Assembly: GCA_023228945.1 (NCBI GenBank)
Contig: JALOAI010000048.1
Span: 1 to 16,768, forward strand
Direction: 5' to 3'
Length of the DNA: 16,768 nucleotides
Source: Pigmentiphaga sp.
GTDB taxonomy: Bacteria > Pseudomonadota > Gammaproteobacteria > Burkholderiales > Burkholderiaceae_B
Under the pieces are notes generated by a model that had not been told where the DNA came from, made no database searches, and was given only the letters and a program-made list of their open reading frames with translations. Of the stretch, positions 6,574 through 13,711 are shown in pieces; the stretch's first letter is position 1; each line of letters opens with the position of its first letter. Position numbers and translations under genes: made by a program.

Positions 6574-7611
6574 ATGGATCGGCCAAGCCACGACGGATCG
6601 CCAGACCGTGTCAGCGACGTCCATGCGGCGACCGCGCTCACCCCGCCGAGCGCGGGCACGATCGACGAGGAGCGTGCCTTTCTCGCTCTCGCGACGGTGC
6701 GGGGCATTGGTCAGAAAACCCTGTTCGCCATGGCCGACGACAAAAGATCGTTCAGCGATGCGCTCGAATATGGGCCAGAGGCGTCCAACCCGGCAGGCAG
6801 CGACGGCAAGTCCATCTCAGAGCGGCACTGGTCGCGGGTTCGCGGGCATGCGCTTGAACAGGGTGACCGCCTGGCCGAGCATCTCGAAGCGCTCGGCATC
6901 GGTCTGCTCTTTCGGGGCTCGCCCGGCTTTCCCTCCGCCTTGCTCGACCTTGAACGCCCGCCGCACTGGCTTTTCGTGCAGGGCAGCGTCGAGCGCCTTG
7001 CCGAGCCGTCCATTGCGATCGTCGGTACCCGCAAGCCCAGCGCCGACGGCTTCTTCCTGTCACGCTATGTGGGCGCTTGTCTCGGCGAATGGGGTGTACC
7101 GACCGTCAGTGGCCTCGCGGCCGGCATCGATCAGCTGGCGCATGAACACTCGCTACGCGCTGGCGTGCCGACGATCGCGGTGCTGGGCACCGGCATGCTC
7201 GAAGACTATCCCAAGGGCTCAGGTCGACTGCGCGATCATATTCTGGCGACCGGCGGCGCGATCGTCAGCGAGTATCTACCAACAGCGTCCTACAGCGCCG
7301 AGAATTTCGTCCAGCGCAACCGGCTCCAGGCGGCGCTCGGCCGGATCCTGATCCCAGCCGAATGGAATCGCCGCAGCGGCACGGCCCATACGGTCCGCTT
7401 CGCGACCGCGCTCGGGCGGCCTATTGCCTGCCTGCGCTTGCCTGAGTGGCCGGACGAGCGCGTGGTGCTGGAGCGCAGCATGGGGCTTCCGACCGGCGAA
7501 ATCTTCACCGTACCGCACGACCAGGGACGGTTCGACGCCTTCGTCCGGTCGGCGATCGGCAAGTCTTCACCTGCCCAGTTGGGCCAACTTTCGCTATTTG
7601 GGGATAGCTAG
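6574..7611 (+). CDS. DprA-like protein 2 with helix-hairpin-helix and C-terminal clamp-binding motif
   Basis: A second, clearly different DprA-family protein, 345 residues from ATG 6574 (GTG 6568 would add two). It keeps an N-terminal region with LATVRGIGQKTL (39-50), resembling the helix-hairpin-helix of classical DprA. The Rossmann core follows with IAIVGTRKPSADG (147-159), TVSGLAAGIDQLAHEHSL (177-194), a DYPKGS segment (211-216), FVQRNRLQAAL (245-255) and a divergent last motif, IPAEWNRRSGTAHTV (260-274), where DprA usually has EA..SGTL. The protein ends GQLSLFGDS. QLSLF (338-342) is a textbook match to the bacterial beta sliding-clamp motif QL[SD]LF, and it sits on an exposed tail where such motifs function. 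There is no winged-helix C-terminal domain. It lies between the two phosphoribosyltransferase genes with gaps of two bases on each side. Confidence 0.85.
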   Translation: MDRPSHDGSPDRVSDVHAATALTPPSAGTIDEERAFLALATVRGIGQKTLFAMADDKRSFSDALEYGPEASNPAGSDGKSISERHWSRVRGHALEQGDRLAEHLEALGIGLLFRGSPGFPSALLDLERPPHWLFVQGSVERLAEPSIAIVGTRKPSADGFFLSRYVGACLGEWGVPTVSGLAAGIDQLAHEHSLRAGVPTIAVLGTGMLEDYPKGSGRLRDHILATGGAIVSEYLPTASYSAENFVQRNRLQAALGRILIPAEWNRRSGTAHTVRFATALGRPIACLRLPEWPDERVVLERSMGLPTGEIFTVPHDQGRFDAFVRSAIGKSSPAQLGQLSLFGDS

Positions 7612-7613
7612 CC

Positions 7614-8861
7614 GTGCTCAAGGGGGCGATCTTTTCGCTGCACGATGTGCTCGTGACCAAGGGCACGATCAACGCGCCGCTGTTTGAGGAAACGCTGCGG
7701 CTGCTGCGCTATCTCAAGGCGCGGGGTGTCGAGCCGGTTTTCATTGGCAACCATGACTGGGCGGTCACCAGTCTCGGCCAGTCGAAGCCGTTCCGGACCC
7801 TGCTCGAAGAGCGGCTCGGTCCGATCAGCTATTATATCGGCGGCCAAAACGGGATGCCGTATAAGCCACGCGCCGATTCCACCGCGCATATCCTCTCCGA
7901 GAAGGGCTGGCAGCGGAATGAGGTCCTCTATGTCGGCAACACCACCGACGATATGAAGACCGCTGCCAATGGCGGCCTGATGTTTGTGAACGTCATGTGG
8001 CACGGAGTGGCGAGCCCCTACGGCTTTCAATTCGACTCTCCACGCGACGTCGCGCGCTTCGTCGATTGCATCTGTCTGGGCCTCGACGGCTGGTTCTGGG
8101 CGCTCGAACAGGGCGATCTGCGGGTCTATGCGCTCGCGCCTTTCACAACGCTCTCTCCGCGCTACGCACAAGCGCATGCCTATTCTGAAAACGCCAAGGC
8201 GACCTCGAAACACGGGGCCGGCGATGCGAATTTCTGGGGCCGTCTGCTCGCGGCGCGCATCTATTTTTCAGGTCTCGCTGACGAGATCGACTATATCACC
8301 GCCTATCCTGGGCACGCGCCGACTTCCAACGCGACGGTGATCAGTGAGGCGCTCAACATCCTGGGACAGTCACTGCGCAAGAGCTATCTGCCCGACCTCA
8401 TTCTCCGTCACACCAAAGCGGTGAAATCGCAGACCGCGCGGGCCTCAGGGGGAAGCGTGGGCCTCGACAATCAGCTCAACACGATCCGGCTCAACCCGGC
8501 GCCGGTCCGCGGCGTGGGCGGCAAACCCTATAAGTCGCCGCCCGCGCGCGGCGGCAAGCGTGTCCTCGTTATCGATGATATCTGCACCGAGGGTAACAGC
8601 TTCGAGGGTGCGCGGGCCTATCTGAGGGCCGCAGGAGCGCAAACAGTCTGCGTGAGCTGGCTCAAGACGATCAATAAGGACTACCGCGCCGTGTCACCAG
8701 CCTTCGGCCCGTTCAATCCCTACATCGCGCAAACCTTCCCGACACCGATCGCGACCACAACGCACTGGTATTCGAGCGCGATCAGCTCGCATGCTGCGCC
8801 GACTGACCTCGCCGACGTCTATAATCGCTACTTCAGCTGGGCCTGGCCCGCCGATATATGA
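7614..8861 (+). CDS. degenerate HAD domain fused to phosphoribosyltransferase (ShosT-like)
   Basis: A 415-residue fusion, last gene of the operon. Residues 4-125 follow a HAD-hydrolase plan: AIFSLHDVLV in place of motif I, FIGNHDW at motif II, Lys84 in MPYKP, and LYVGNTTDDMKTAANGG (105-121) at motif IV. In motif I the nucleophile Asp and the second Asp are Ser8 and His10, so phosphatase activity is unlikely. Residues about 200-350 form a phosphoribosyltransferase with ITAYPGHAPTSN (228-239) as the strand before the hood and an intact PRPP loop, VLVIDDICTEGNS (317-329). The start is GTG 7614, two bases after the previous stop, with GGGGA at 7600-7604. The substrate is unknown. HAD and phosphoribosyltransferase domains also occur together in ter-type stress clusters, so a nucleoside-like product is one reading. 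A toxin role by analogy to ShosT is the other. Confidence 0.82.
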   Translation: MLKGAIFSLHDVLVTKGTINAPLFEETLRLLRYLKARGVEPVFIGNHDWAVTSLGQSKPFRTLLEERLGPISYYIGGQNGMPYKPRADSTAHILSEKGWQRNEVLYVGNTTDDMKTAANGGLMFVNVMWHGVASPYGFQFDSPRDVARFVDCICLGLDGWFWALEQGDLRVYALAPFTTLSPRYAQAHAYSENAKATSKHGAGDANFWGRLLAARIYFSGLADEIDYITAYPGHAPTSNATVISEALNILGQSLRKSYLPDLILRHTKAVKSQTARASGGSVGLDNQLNTIRLNPAPVRGVGGKPYKSPPARGGKRVLVIDDICTEGNSFEGARAYLRAAGAQTVCVSWLKTINKDYRAVSPAFGPFNPYIAQTFPTPIATTTHWYSSAISSHAAPTDLADVYNRYFSWAWPADI

Positions 8862-8865
8862 AGCA

Positions 8866-8897
8866 GGCGTTTGCACTGGAAAACGATCATAAACGCC
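8866..8897 (+). repeat. inverted repeat just after the operon
   Basis: GGCGTTT (8866-8872) and AAACGCC (8891-8897) are perfect complements with an 18-base loop, starting five bases past the last stop codon. It could be a weak terminator; there is no T-run. Confidence 0.3.
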
Positions 8898-8928
8898 ATT
8901 GCCCTCTCGATACCTTCCCTCTGAACGT

Positions 8929-8988
8929 CACTCGGCTAACGTCAGTTGTCAGCCTCACGCTTTCTGCTGTGATCGATGACGCCGAGTG
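8929..8988. repeat. inverted repeat CACTCGGC / GCCGAGTG in the gap after the operon
   Basis: The eight-base arms (8929-8936 and 8981-8988) are perfect, with 44 bases between them. AACGTCA is also repeated directly at 8924-8930 and 8938-8944. No gene is visible between 8862 and 9112, so this gap separates two convergent units. A recombination or regulator site is possible, as is chance. Confidence 0.25.
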
Positions 8989-9112
8989 CCATGATTGACG
9001 CTCTATGACGGTTTTGTCGTGGATGTGCCGGAAACACAGGTGCGCTCCCAATGTCGGCTATTGCTGCTTCGGCGCTCTGGAGCGGGCAGACAGCAAAGTC
9101 GACGATCGCTGT

Positions 9113-9961
9113 CTATTTCCTCAGCGCAAAGCGATCAACCGTGTCCTCGACCTCATCGTCTTCCCAGCCGTCAGGCAACACGCCGTAGTCCTCAAAGATA
9201 AGCAGCGAGATTGTCATTTCGTAATGGTCAGCGAAAATCGCTACTTCGCGCACTGGCCTTTTCCACCAGACGCCCGGCGGCAGGTCCTGCCCCTCAGGCG
9301 GAGGGGATGAGCCGCCGCTTCCTGCCGCGAGGGATCCCTGCGGCAATTCCATGCCGGATGGGAAAAAGATGCGAGCGCGGGCCGCTGCTGCACTCCGGCG
9401 GCCCCACAGCACGAAACCGTTGGTGGCGACCACAACGGCGGCGCACAGACCGGTGCTCTCCAGCCACTTCAACGCAGCGGCCGTCAGCGATACACCATAG
9501 CGATCAGCGCAGTGCTTCAAGAGGTCCAGCGTCATGCACTGTTTGCCTACTTGGGCTCGGAAATCGGTGAGCGGCATCAGCAGATAGGATGCAAACTTGT
9601 CCGCTTCCCGCTCCTGCTGCCGCGATCCGCCCAGCACATCGCTCTCGCCACACTCGAATCCAGCGGGCGCTTGCTGGCGGTGACAAAGGTAATGTCCCCA
9701 TTCGTGCCCGAGGGTGTAATTGATCCGCCCGGCCGAGCGGATGCCCGGATTATACAGGATGGCCCACCCGCCACGCTTTTTGAGCGGAGCAAGCGCGCCC
9801 TCGAAGCTGGGCACGGGCGCTTCAATGATGTCCAGGACGGGATCGCTGAAGCGCTTGGAGTATTCGAGCGCGATCTGTCGCACATCTACCGGGAACCGTG
9901 GCCCCCACATCGTCACGAGGGTATTGGCCCACGCGCATGGGGTGGTGGGATCACTCCTCAT
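9113..9961 (-). CDS. ImmA/IrrE-family zinc metallopeptidase
   Basis: A 282-residue cytoplasmic protein with the ImmA/IrrE signature. The zinc site HEWGH (86-90) is followed by EREADKFASYLLMP (117-130), which supplies the third acidic ligand and the family's conserved FAxxLLMP stretch. ImmA-type peptidases cleave or inactivate a partner XRE repressor when the cell senses DNA damage, switching on mobile-element genes. The C-terminal 110 residues, including a proline/glycine-rich linker (about 215-230), are an extension I do not recognise and may sense the signal. The ATG overlaps the end of the upstream XRE gene by 11 bases, so the two are almost certainly co-translated and act together. What they regulate is not shown by sequence; the divergent small gene and perhaps the conjugation genes are candidates. 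Confidence 0.88.
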   Translation of the reverse strand: MRSDPTTPCAWANTLVTMWGPRFPVDVRQIALEYSKRFSDPVLDIIEAPVPSFEGALAPLKKRGGWAILYNPGIRSAGRINYTLGHEWGHYLCHRQQAPAGFECGESDVLGGSRQQEREADKFASYLLMPLTDFRAQVGKQCMTLDLLKHCADRYGVSLTAAALKWLESTGLCAAVVVATNGFVLWGRRSAAAARARIFFPSGMELPQGSLAAGSGGSSPPPEGQDLPPGVWWKRPVREVAIFADHYEMTISLLIFEDYGVLPDGWEDDEVEDTVDRFALRK

Positions 9962-10274
9962 CGTCCAGCACGTCCAGAATCCGCTTGAGCTTCGCCTTCA
10001 CATCGGGATCAGCCTTCTGAAACCGATGAAAGAATGCTGTGTCTTCGACGTCCTCGGTCGGCTTGACCTGCGAGGCGTCCATCAGGAACGTCGACGTGAC
10101 GCCTAAAGCGTTCGCAATCCTCTCAAGTTTCTCGGCGGATGGGCGGGCCACGTCCTTGTTTTCGATCTCCCACATATAGCTCTTTGAGCTGTCAGTCGCT
10201 TGTGCAAGCTGTTCAAGCGTGAGTCCGCGTTCCCGACGAAGTTCATTAATCTTGGTGCCGAGCAGGGATGGCAT
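9951..10274 (-). CDS. XRE-family helix-turn-helix repressor
   Basis: A 107-residue DNA-binding protein. Residues 7-62 form a standard XRE/Cro helix-turn-helix (INELRRERGLTLEQLAQATD, then SYMWEIENKD and PSAEKLERIANALGV), followed by a short acidic tail ending DVLDDEE. A longer frame extends to 10616, but that part runs antisense through the divergent gene and lacks protein character. The ATG at 10274 has a strong GGAGGA four bases away. It forms an operon with the ImmA/IrrE peptidase, the classic repressor/anti-repressor pair of integrative elements. Palindromes in the divergent promoter region are likely operators, suggesting autoregulation. Confidence 0.9.
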   Translation of the reverse strand: MPSLLGTKINELRRERGLTLEQLAQATDSSKSYMWEIENKDVARPSAEKLERIANALGVTSTFLMDASQVKPTEDVEDTAFFHRFQKADPDVKAKLKRILDVLDDEE

Positions 10275-10277
10275 CTG

Positions 10278-10283
10278 TCCTCC
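10278..10283 (-). promoter_or_regulatory. ribosome binding site of the XRE gene
   Basis: The minus strand reads GGAGGA, three bases before the ATG at 10274. It decides this start over the longer frame that opens at 10616. Confidence 0.7.
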
Positions 10284-10318
10284 GGTGCTGTTAGGGAAGT
10301 TCGGCGATAACCCGACTT

Positions 10319-10395
10319 CTTGTGCTTGACAAGCGAACTCGTGATAACCATACAAGAGATATGGCAGTAACGAACTCACCTGCCACGAGCACAAG
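10319..10395. promoter_or_regulatory. divergent promoter/operator region with nested inverted repeats
   Basis: The 130 bases between the XRE gene and the small basic protein gene hold CTTGTGCT (10319-10326) facing AGCACAAG (10388-10395), a perfect 8+8 pair. At the centre is CCATA-N7-TATGG (10348-10364). GATAAC occurs at 10306-10311 and 10343-10348, and CGAACTC at 10334-10340 and 10371-10377. A TTGACA (10327-10332) could be a rightward -35, but its -10 partner is poor. On the minus strand TTGTCA with TATCGC at 17 bases could serve the XRE gene. The symmetry suggests binding sites for the XRE protein. Confidence 0.45.
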
Positions 10396-10406
10396 GAGCC
10401 TTGATT

Positions 10407-10625
10407 ATGGCAAAAGGTAAAAGTGGCGGTGGGCACTACCGCAGCGCAATCAGTGGACGCTACGTGACCTCGGCACACGGGAAGCGCAGCCCGAGCACCA
10501 CGGTCCGCGAAGCGAGCGGCAAGAGCGGAAGCACCGGCGGTGCGTATCGCAGTGCGATCTCCGGGCGGTTCGTAACCTCCGCGCACGGCAAGCGGAGCCC
10601 GAACACCACTACCCACGAGAAATAA
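10407..10625 (+). CDS. small basic protein with internal tandem duplication
   Basis: A 72-residue, Gly/Ser-rich basic protein. It contains two near-identical blocks, YRSAISGRYVTSAHGKRSPS and YRSAISGRFVTSAHGKRSPN (about 12-31 and 46-65), each followed by TT. The two copies differ at many third codon positions but barely in protein, so the duplication is old and kept under selection. Related short proteins with YRSAxTGRxV-type repeats occur in phages and actinobacteria; their function is not known to me. ATG 10407 has AAGGAG (10393-10398) eight bases upstream, which favours it over the in-frame TTG at 10401. It is transcribed away from the XRE repressor and is a likely repression target. A nucleic-acid-binding role is plausible from its charge only. 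Confidence 0.75.
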   Translation: MAKGKSGGGHYRSAISGRYVTSAHGKRSPSTTVREASGKSGSTGGAYRSAISGRFVTSAHGKRSPNTTTHEK

Positions 10626-10682
10626 GTCCTCAGCGCCGCCCGCTCACCCGGGCCGCGCTTCCTTTTCAGGAGACGATGCGAA

Positions 10683-11714
10683 ATGGCCTACCGTGCATTT
10701 CCGTGGAAGAGGAACTACCGCAAGGTTCCCACGCAAGTTCTGACCGCACTCGAAGAAATTGAGGGCGATCTTATTGTGATTGCGGCCACGAAGAGGATTG
10801 CTCGCGCAGACATCGAACGGGGCCAGTACGCCCACATTGGATTGCGGGCAGCGGACGGCGCCATAACCATAGACGGGCCTGTGATGCCTCCGGCCGACGC
10901 CGGTAAATGGTCGGAACGTAATGCCCACGGGTGGGACCGGAAGCGAACCGACTGGCCGATGGTCACGAAAACCTACGTGTTCGAGACGCCGAACTTCGGG
11001 GATGCCGCCACATACGGCACCCACATGCACATATGGGATCGCGAGGTCTATCAGCATCAAGTGTTCGAGCCGCAAGGGATGCTGATCGAGCCGGAGGTGC
11101 TGCAAGACGCGGGCGGCGATTATGTCGCCATCAAGTTCACCCTGACCCCTTTCCTGGAGCGGGCCGAGCGCGAGTTCGATCTGATGCTGCTGTGGTCCCT
11201 TAATGTTCTTCAGGAGAACACGGGTGTCACCGGGGTTTTCGCGGCCGACGCCACCCGGGACGATTACATCGCCACCATTACCCTCGATTGGCAAATCTTC
11301 CCGCCGGGCACGATAGACGAGGTGATCGAACGGCTGGCGCAACTACCAGCGGACCCGCGCAACGCACCGGATTTCGACAAGCATGTTCGCGACCGTGTGC
11401 GCCTCTTCGAGCGACTCAACCCCACCGCATACATTCGCGGGCAAGGCGGCTTCGGTTCCTATTTCGGAGCCCAGTTCGCAGACGATCTGGTGGTGTTCGA
11501 GAACCTCAAATACGGAAATGCGGTTTACGTCCTCTACGAGGACTGGCCCACTATTTCGCAGCGCTCCCGCCTTGAACTCCTTCGCGACCACGATGCCCAC
11601 TTCGATCGGATCATCCACTCGGACGATTGGAAGGACCGCCTTCTGGCATTGATCCAGAAGGGGCTGGACGAGCGGGGGCTTGGGCGTCGTGGAGGAGGGT
11701 TGTTCCGCCGATAA
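10683..11714 (+). CDS. hypothetical protein, 343 residues
   Basis: I do not recognise the function. The protein is soluble, with no signal peptide or membrane segment. The N-terminal half is mixed, including TYVFETPNFGDAATYGTHMH (97-116), which resembles a beta-rich enzyme or binding domain. The C-terminal block GGFGSYFGAQFADDLVVFENLKYGNAVYVLYEDW (around 255-290) resembles an uncharacterised conserved C-terminal module. In that module, a 'vvfE...gNAxYvl..dW' strand pair is followed by a helix and an arginine/histidine pair (DRIIHSDDWKDRL). The ATG at 10683 has AGGAGA (10668-10673) nine bases before it. It follows the small basic protein by 57 bases and is probably in the same transcript under XRE control. 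It could be an effector of that module. Confidence 0.7.
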   Translation: MAYRAFPWKRNYRKVPTQVLTALEEIEGDLIVIAATKRIARADIERGQYAHIGLRAADGAITIDGPVMPPADAGKWSERNAHGWDRKRTDWPMVTKTYVFETPNFGDAATYGTHMHIWDREVYQHQVFEPQGMLIEPEVLQDAGGDYVAIKFTLTPFLERAEREFDLMLLWSLNVLQENTGVTGVFAADATRDDYIATITLDWQIFPPGTIDEVIERLAQLPADPRNAPDFDKHVRDRVRLFERLNPTAYIRGQGGFGSYFGAQFADDLVVFENLKYGNAVYVLYEDWPTISQRSRLELLRDHDAHFDRIIHSDDWKDRLLALIQKGLDERGLGRRGGGLFRR

Positions 11715-11818
11715 AAGATGGCGCGTTGGGTTTGCGAGTTGGTCCAGCTCGTGAGTTCCGCATGAACGAAGGACAGCTATCAACAAGCAAGCTTCGGCTG
11801 CTCAATGACTGCTTAGTC

Positions 11819-11863
11819 GGCGAGAGGTGAAGCTCGGCAGCGGGGACTGATAGGCTTCTCGCC
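11819..11863. terminator. possible bidirectional terminator between convergent genes
   Basis: GGCGAGA (11819-11825) and TCTCGCC (11857-11863) are perfect complements, with GAAGC/GCTTC allowing an alternative inner pairing. The loop is long (31 bases) and there is no T-run. It lies in the gap where the 343-residue gene and the glycosylase gene converge. Confidence 0.25.
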
Positions 11864-11891
11864 GCAGCGTGCATCTTCGTCATAACCGCGA

Positions 11892-13067
11892 TCAGGTGCC
11901 GATCTGGTCCAATGCAACCCCATCGAGGCCCAGCCAGCGGGCGAGCTTCTCCAGCTCGATCTGAAGCGCTTCACCCGTGTGGCGGGGCGCGGCAGGCTCC
12001 ATATGGGTCTGCCGCACGATCAGCCGGCGCCCCTGCCTGTCGGCTTTCAAATCGACCCGCGCAATCAACTGGTCGCCCAGCAGGAAGGGCAGGACATAAT
12101 AGCCAAATTGCCGCTTTTCCGCCGGAACATAGATTTCGATCCGGTAGCGAAAGCCGAACAGGCGCTCGACGCGGTCGCGTTCCCAGATCAGCGGATCGAA
12201 AGGGGCAAGCAGGGCCTGTCCCTCGATCCGGCGCGGGCGACGGGCGTCGCGATGCAGCCAGGCATGCCGCCAGCCGGGTACATCGACCGGAACGAGTATG
12301 CCCTCTTCGGCCAGCGCCTGGATGGCGGGATGCGCCTCTTCCGGCGATTGACGGAAATAATCCCGCAGTTCGCGGCTTGTCGCGATGCCGTGCGCCCGCG
12401 CCGCCCGTTCGATGAGGGCACGGTGCGCGTCAGGCTCGGCAGGCGTCGGCTGGGCGAGAACGGCTGACGGCATGGCCCGCTCCGTCACATCATAGACCCG
12501 CTCGAAATTGCCGCGCCGCGTCGCCGTCGTGATATGGCCGGCCCAGAACAGCCATTCGAGCGCGCGCTTGGTGTCGCTCCATTCCCACCAGCCCGATTGT
12601 CCCTTGTGGGCCTCGAAGTCGGACACCGCCAGCGGGCCTTCGATCCGAATGCGGTCCAGAAGCGCCATCGCTTCGCCGCGGCGTTCGGTGGCATAGACCC
12701 GCATGCCCGACCATCCGGCATTGCCACGATCCGCCCGCTCCATGCGCCAGCGCAACAAGGGCTGAAAATCATGGGGCAGAAGCGACGCTTCATGGGCCCA
12801 ATATTCGAACAGCTTGCGCTTTCGCGCGGAACCCCATGCAAGCGTATCGAGATCGGCGCGATCATAGGCGCCCAGGCGCGAGAAGGCAGGGAGATAATGC
12901 GCACGGCTCAGGACATTGACGCTGTCGATCTGATGGAGGTGAAGCCTGTCCAACGTATGCAGGAGATGCCTGGGACCAGGCCGGGGCGGCTGCTTCTGGC
13001 CAAAACCCTGGGCGGCAAGGGCGATACGCCGCGCCTGCGGCAGCCCGATGCGCTCGATTGTAGTCAT
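11892..13067 (-). CDS. ycaQ: YcaQ/AlkX-type DNA glycosylase (HTH_42 family)
   Basis: A 391-residue protein of the winged-helix HTH_42 family that includes E. coli YcaQ, a glycosylase that unhooks interstrand crosslinks and removes bulky alkylated bases. The catalytic QxD motif is present as LHLHQIDSVNVLSRAHYLP (42-60; Gln46, Asp48), followed by the usual FSRLGAYDRADLD segment. Later conserved blocks include KRKLFEYWAHEASLLP (82-97), WWEWSDTKRALEWLFWAGHI, LAPFDPLIWERDRVERLFGFRYRIEIYVP and KRQFGYYVLPFLLGD, all typical of the family. The length is normal. The start at 13067 overlaps the stop of the preceding gene by one base (TGATG), so it is the last gene of the htpG operon. DNA repair on a conjugative element would help the host survive alkylating or crosslinking agents. 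That benefit is inference. Confidence 0.9.
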   Translation of the reverse strand: MTTIERIGLPQARRIALAAQGFGQKQPPRPGPRHLLHTLDRLHLHQIDSVNVLSRAHYLPAFSRLGAYDRADLDTLAWGSARKRKLFEYWAHEASLLPHDFQPLLRWRMERADRGNAGWSGMRVYATERRGEAMALLDRIRIEGPLAVSDFEAHKGQSGWWEWSDTKRALEWLFWAGHITTATRRGNFERVYDVTERAMPSAVLAQPTPAEPDAHRALIERAARAHGIATSRELRDYFRQSPEEAHPAIQALAEEGILVPVDVPGWRHAWLHRDARRPRRIEGQALLAPFDPLIWERDRVERLFGFRYRIEIYVPAEKRQFGYYVLPFLLGDQLIARVDLKADRQGRRLIVRQTHMEPAAPRHTGEALQIELEKLARWLGLDGVALDQIGT

Positions 13068-13711
13068 CAGCGTGACGCTAAAGCGATTTCCGCCGCCCCT
13101 AGGCGATGGTTCCCTATCGCACCGCCGATCGCCGCTTCCAGAAGGAAAGAGGCAATCGTCCGTGCAGGATTGATTCGCGCGACGGGCGGCAGGACAAGAT
13201 CCATGAAGCGCAGGATGCCGCCCATGACATGCTCCATCGGCCGACGCTCCTTCCGGTCTCCGCCGATGAAACCGGGACGAAGGATTGTCAGCGAAGGAAA
13301 GCCGAGGCGCATGACCGCATCCTCCAGTTCGCCCTTGGTTCGGGTGTAGAAAAAGCGCGATCGCGCGTTTGCGCCCATGGAACTGGTCAAGGCGAAGCGG
13401 GTCGCGCCGCCGGCCCGTATCCGCGCGGCGATGGCGAGCGCAAAGTCGAAGTCAATGGCGCGATACGCTGCCCGAGACGGTGTCTTCGCCCTTGTCGTGC
13501 CAATCGCGCACACGCCGCCGTCCACGGTCCACCAGTCGGCATCCAGTGGAAGCTTGTCGGCCTCCACGATGGGATTGAGAAGCTTGGGATGGGGTGTAAG
13601 CAGGCGGCGCGTCGGCGCGACGACATGGGTCACGCGCTCGTCGGACAGGGCCAGCGCCAGTACCTCGCCCCCGACCAGCCCGGTTGCGCCCGCCAGCAGC
13701 AGCTTCGTCAT
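13067..13711 (-). CDS. NAD(P)-binding protein, HTATIP2/TIP30-like atypical short-chain dehydrogenase
   Basis: A 214-residue Rossmann-fold protein. The dinucleotide-binding loop is GATGLVG (8-14). The segment LTSSMGANARSRFFYTRTKGELEDAV (108-133) contains the Ser110 and Tyr122-x3-Lys126 pattern of short-chain dehydrogenases. It closely follows the SSMGA..SR.FY.R.KGE.E pattern of the TIP30/HTATIP2 group. ILRPGFIGGDRKERR (144-158) is the usual PGF/R region. The substrate is unknown and many of this group are regulatory rather than metabolic. Its ATG overlaps the preceding stop by four bases, and its stop overlaps the glycosylase start, so it is translationally coupled on both sides. Confidence 0.85.
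   Translation of the reverse strand: MTKLLLAGATGLVGGEVLALALSDERVTHVVAPTRRLLTPHPKLLNPIVEADKLPLDADWWTVDGGVCAIGTTRAKTPSRAAYRAIDFDFALAIAARIRAGGATRFALTSSMGANARSRFFYTRTKGELEDAVMRLGFPSLTILRPGFIGGDRKERRPMEHVMGGILRFMDLVLPPVARINPARTIASFLLEAAIGGAIGNHRLGAAEIALASR

Noticed and set aside
10275..10616. N-terminal extension of the XRE repressor
   Set aside because: It runs antisense through the small basic protein gene, and a strong ribosome binding site supports ATG 10274.
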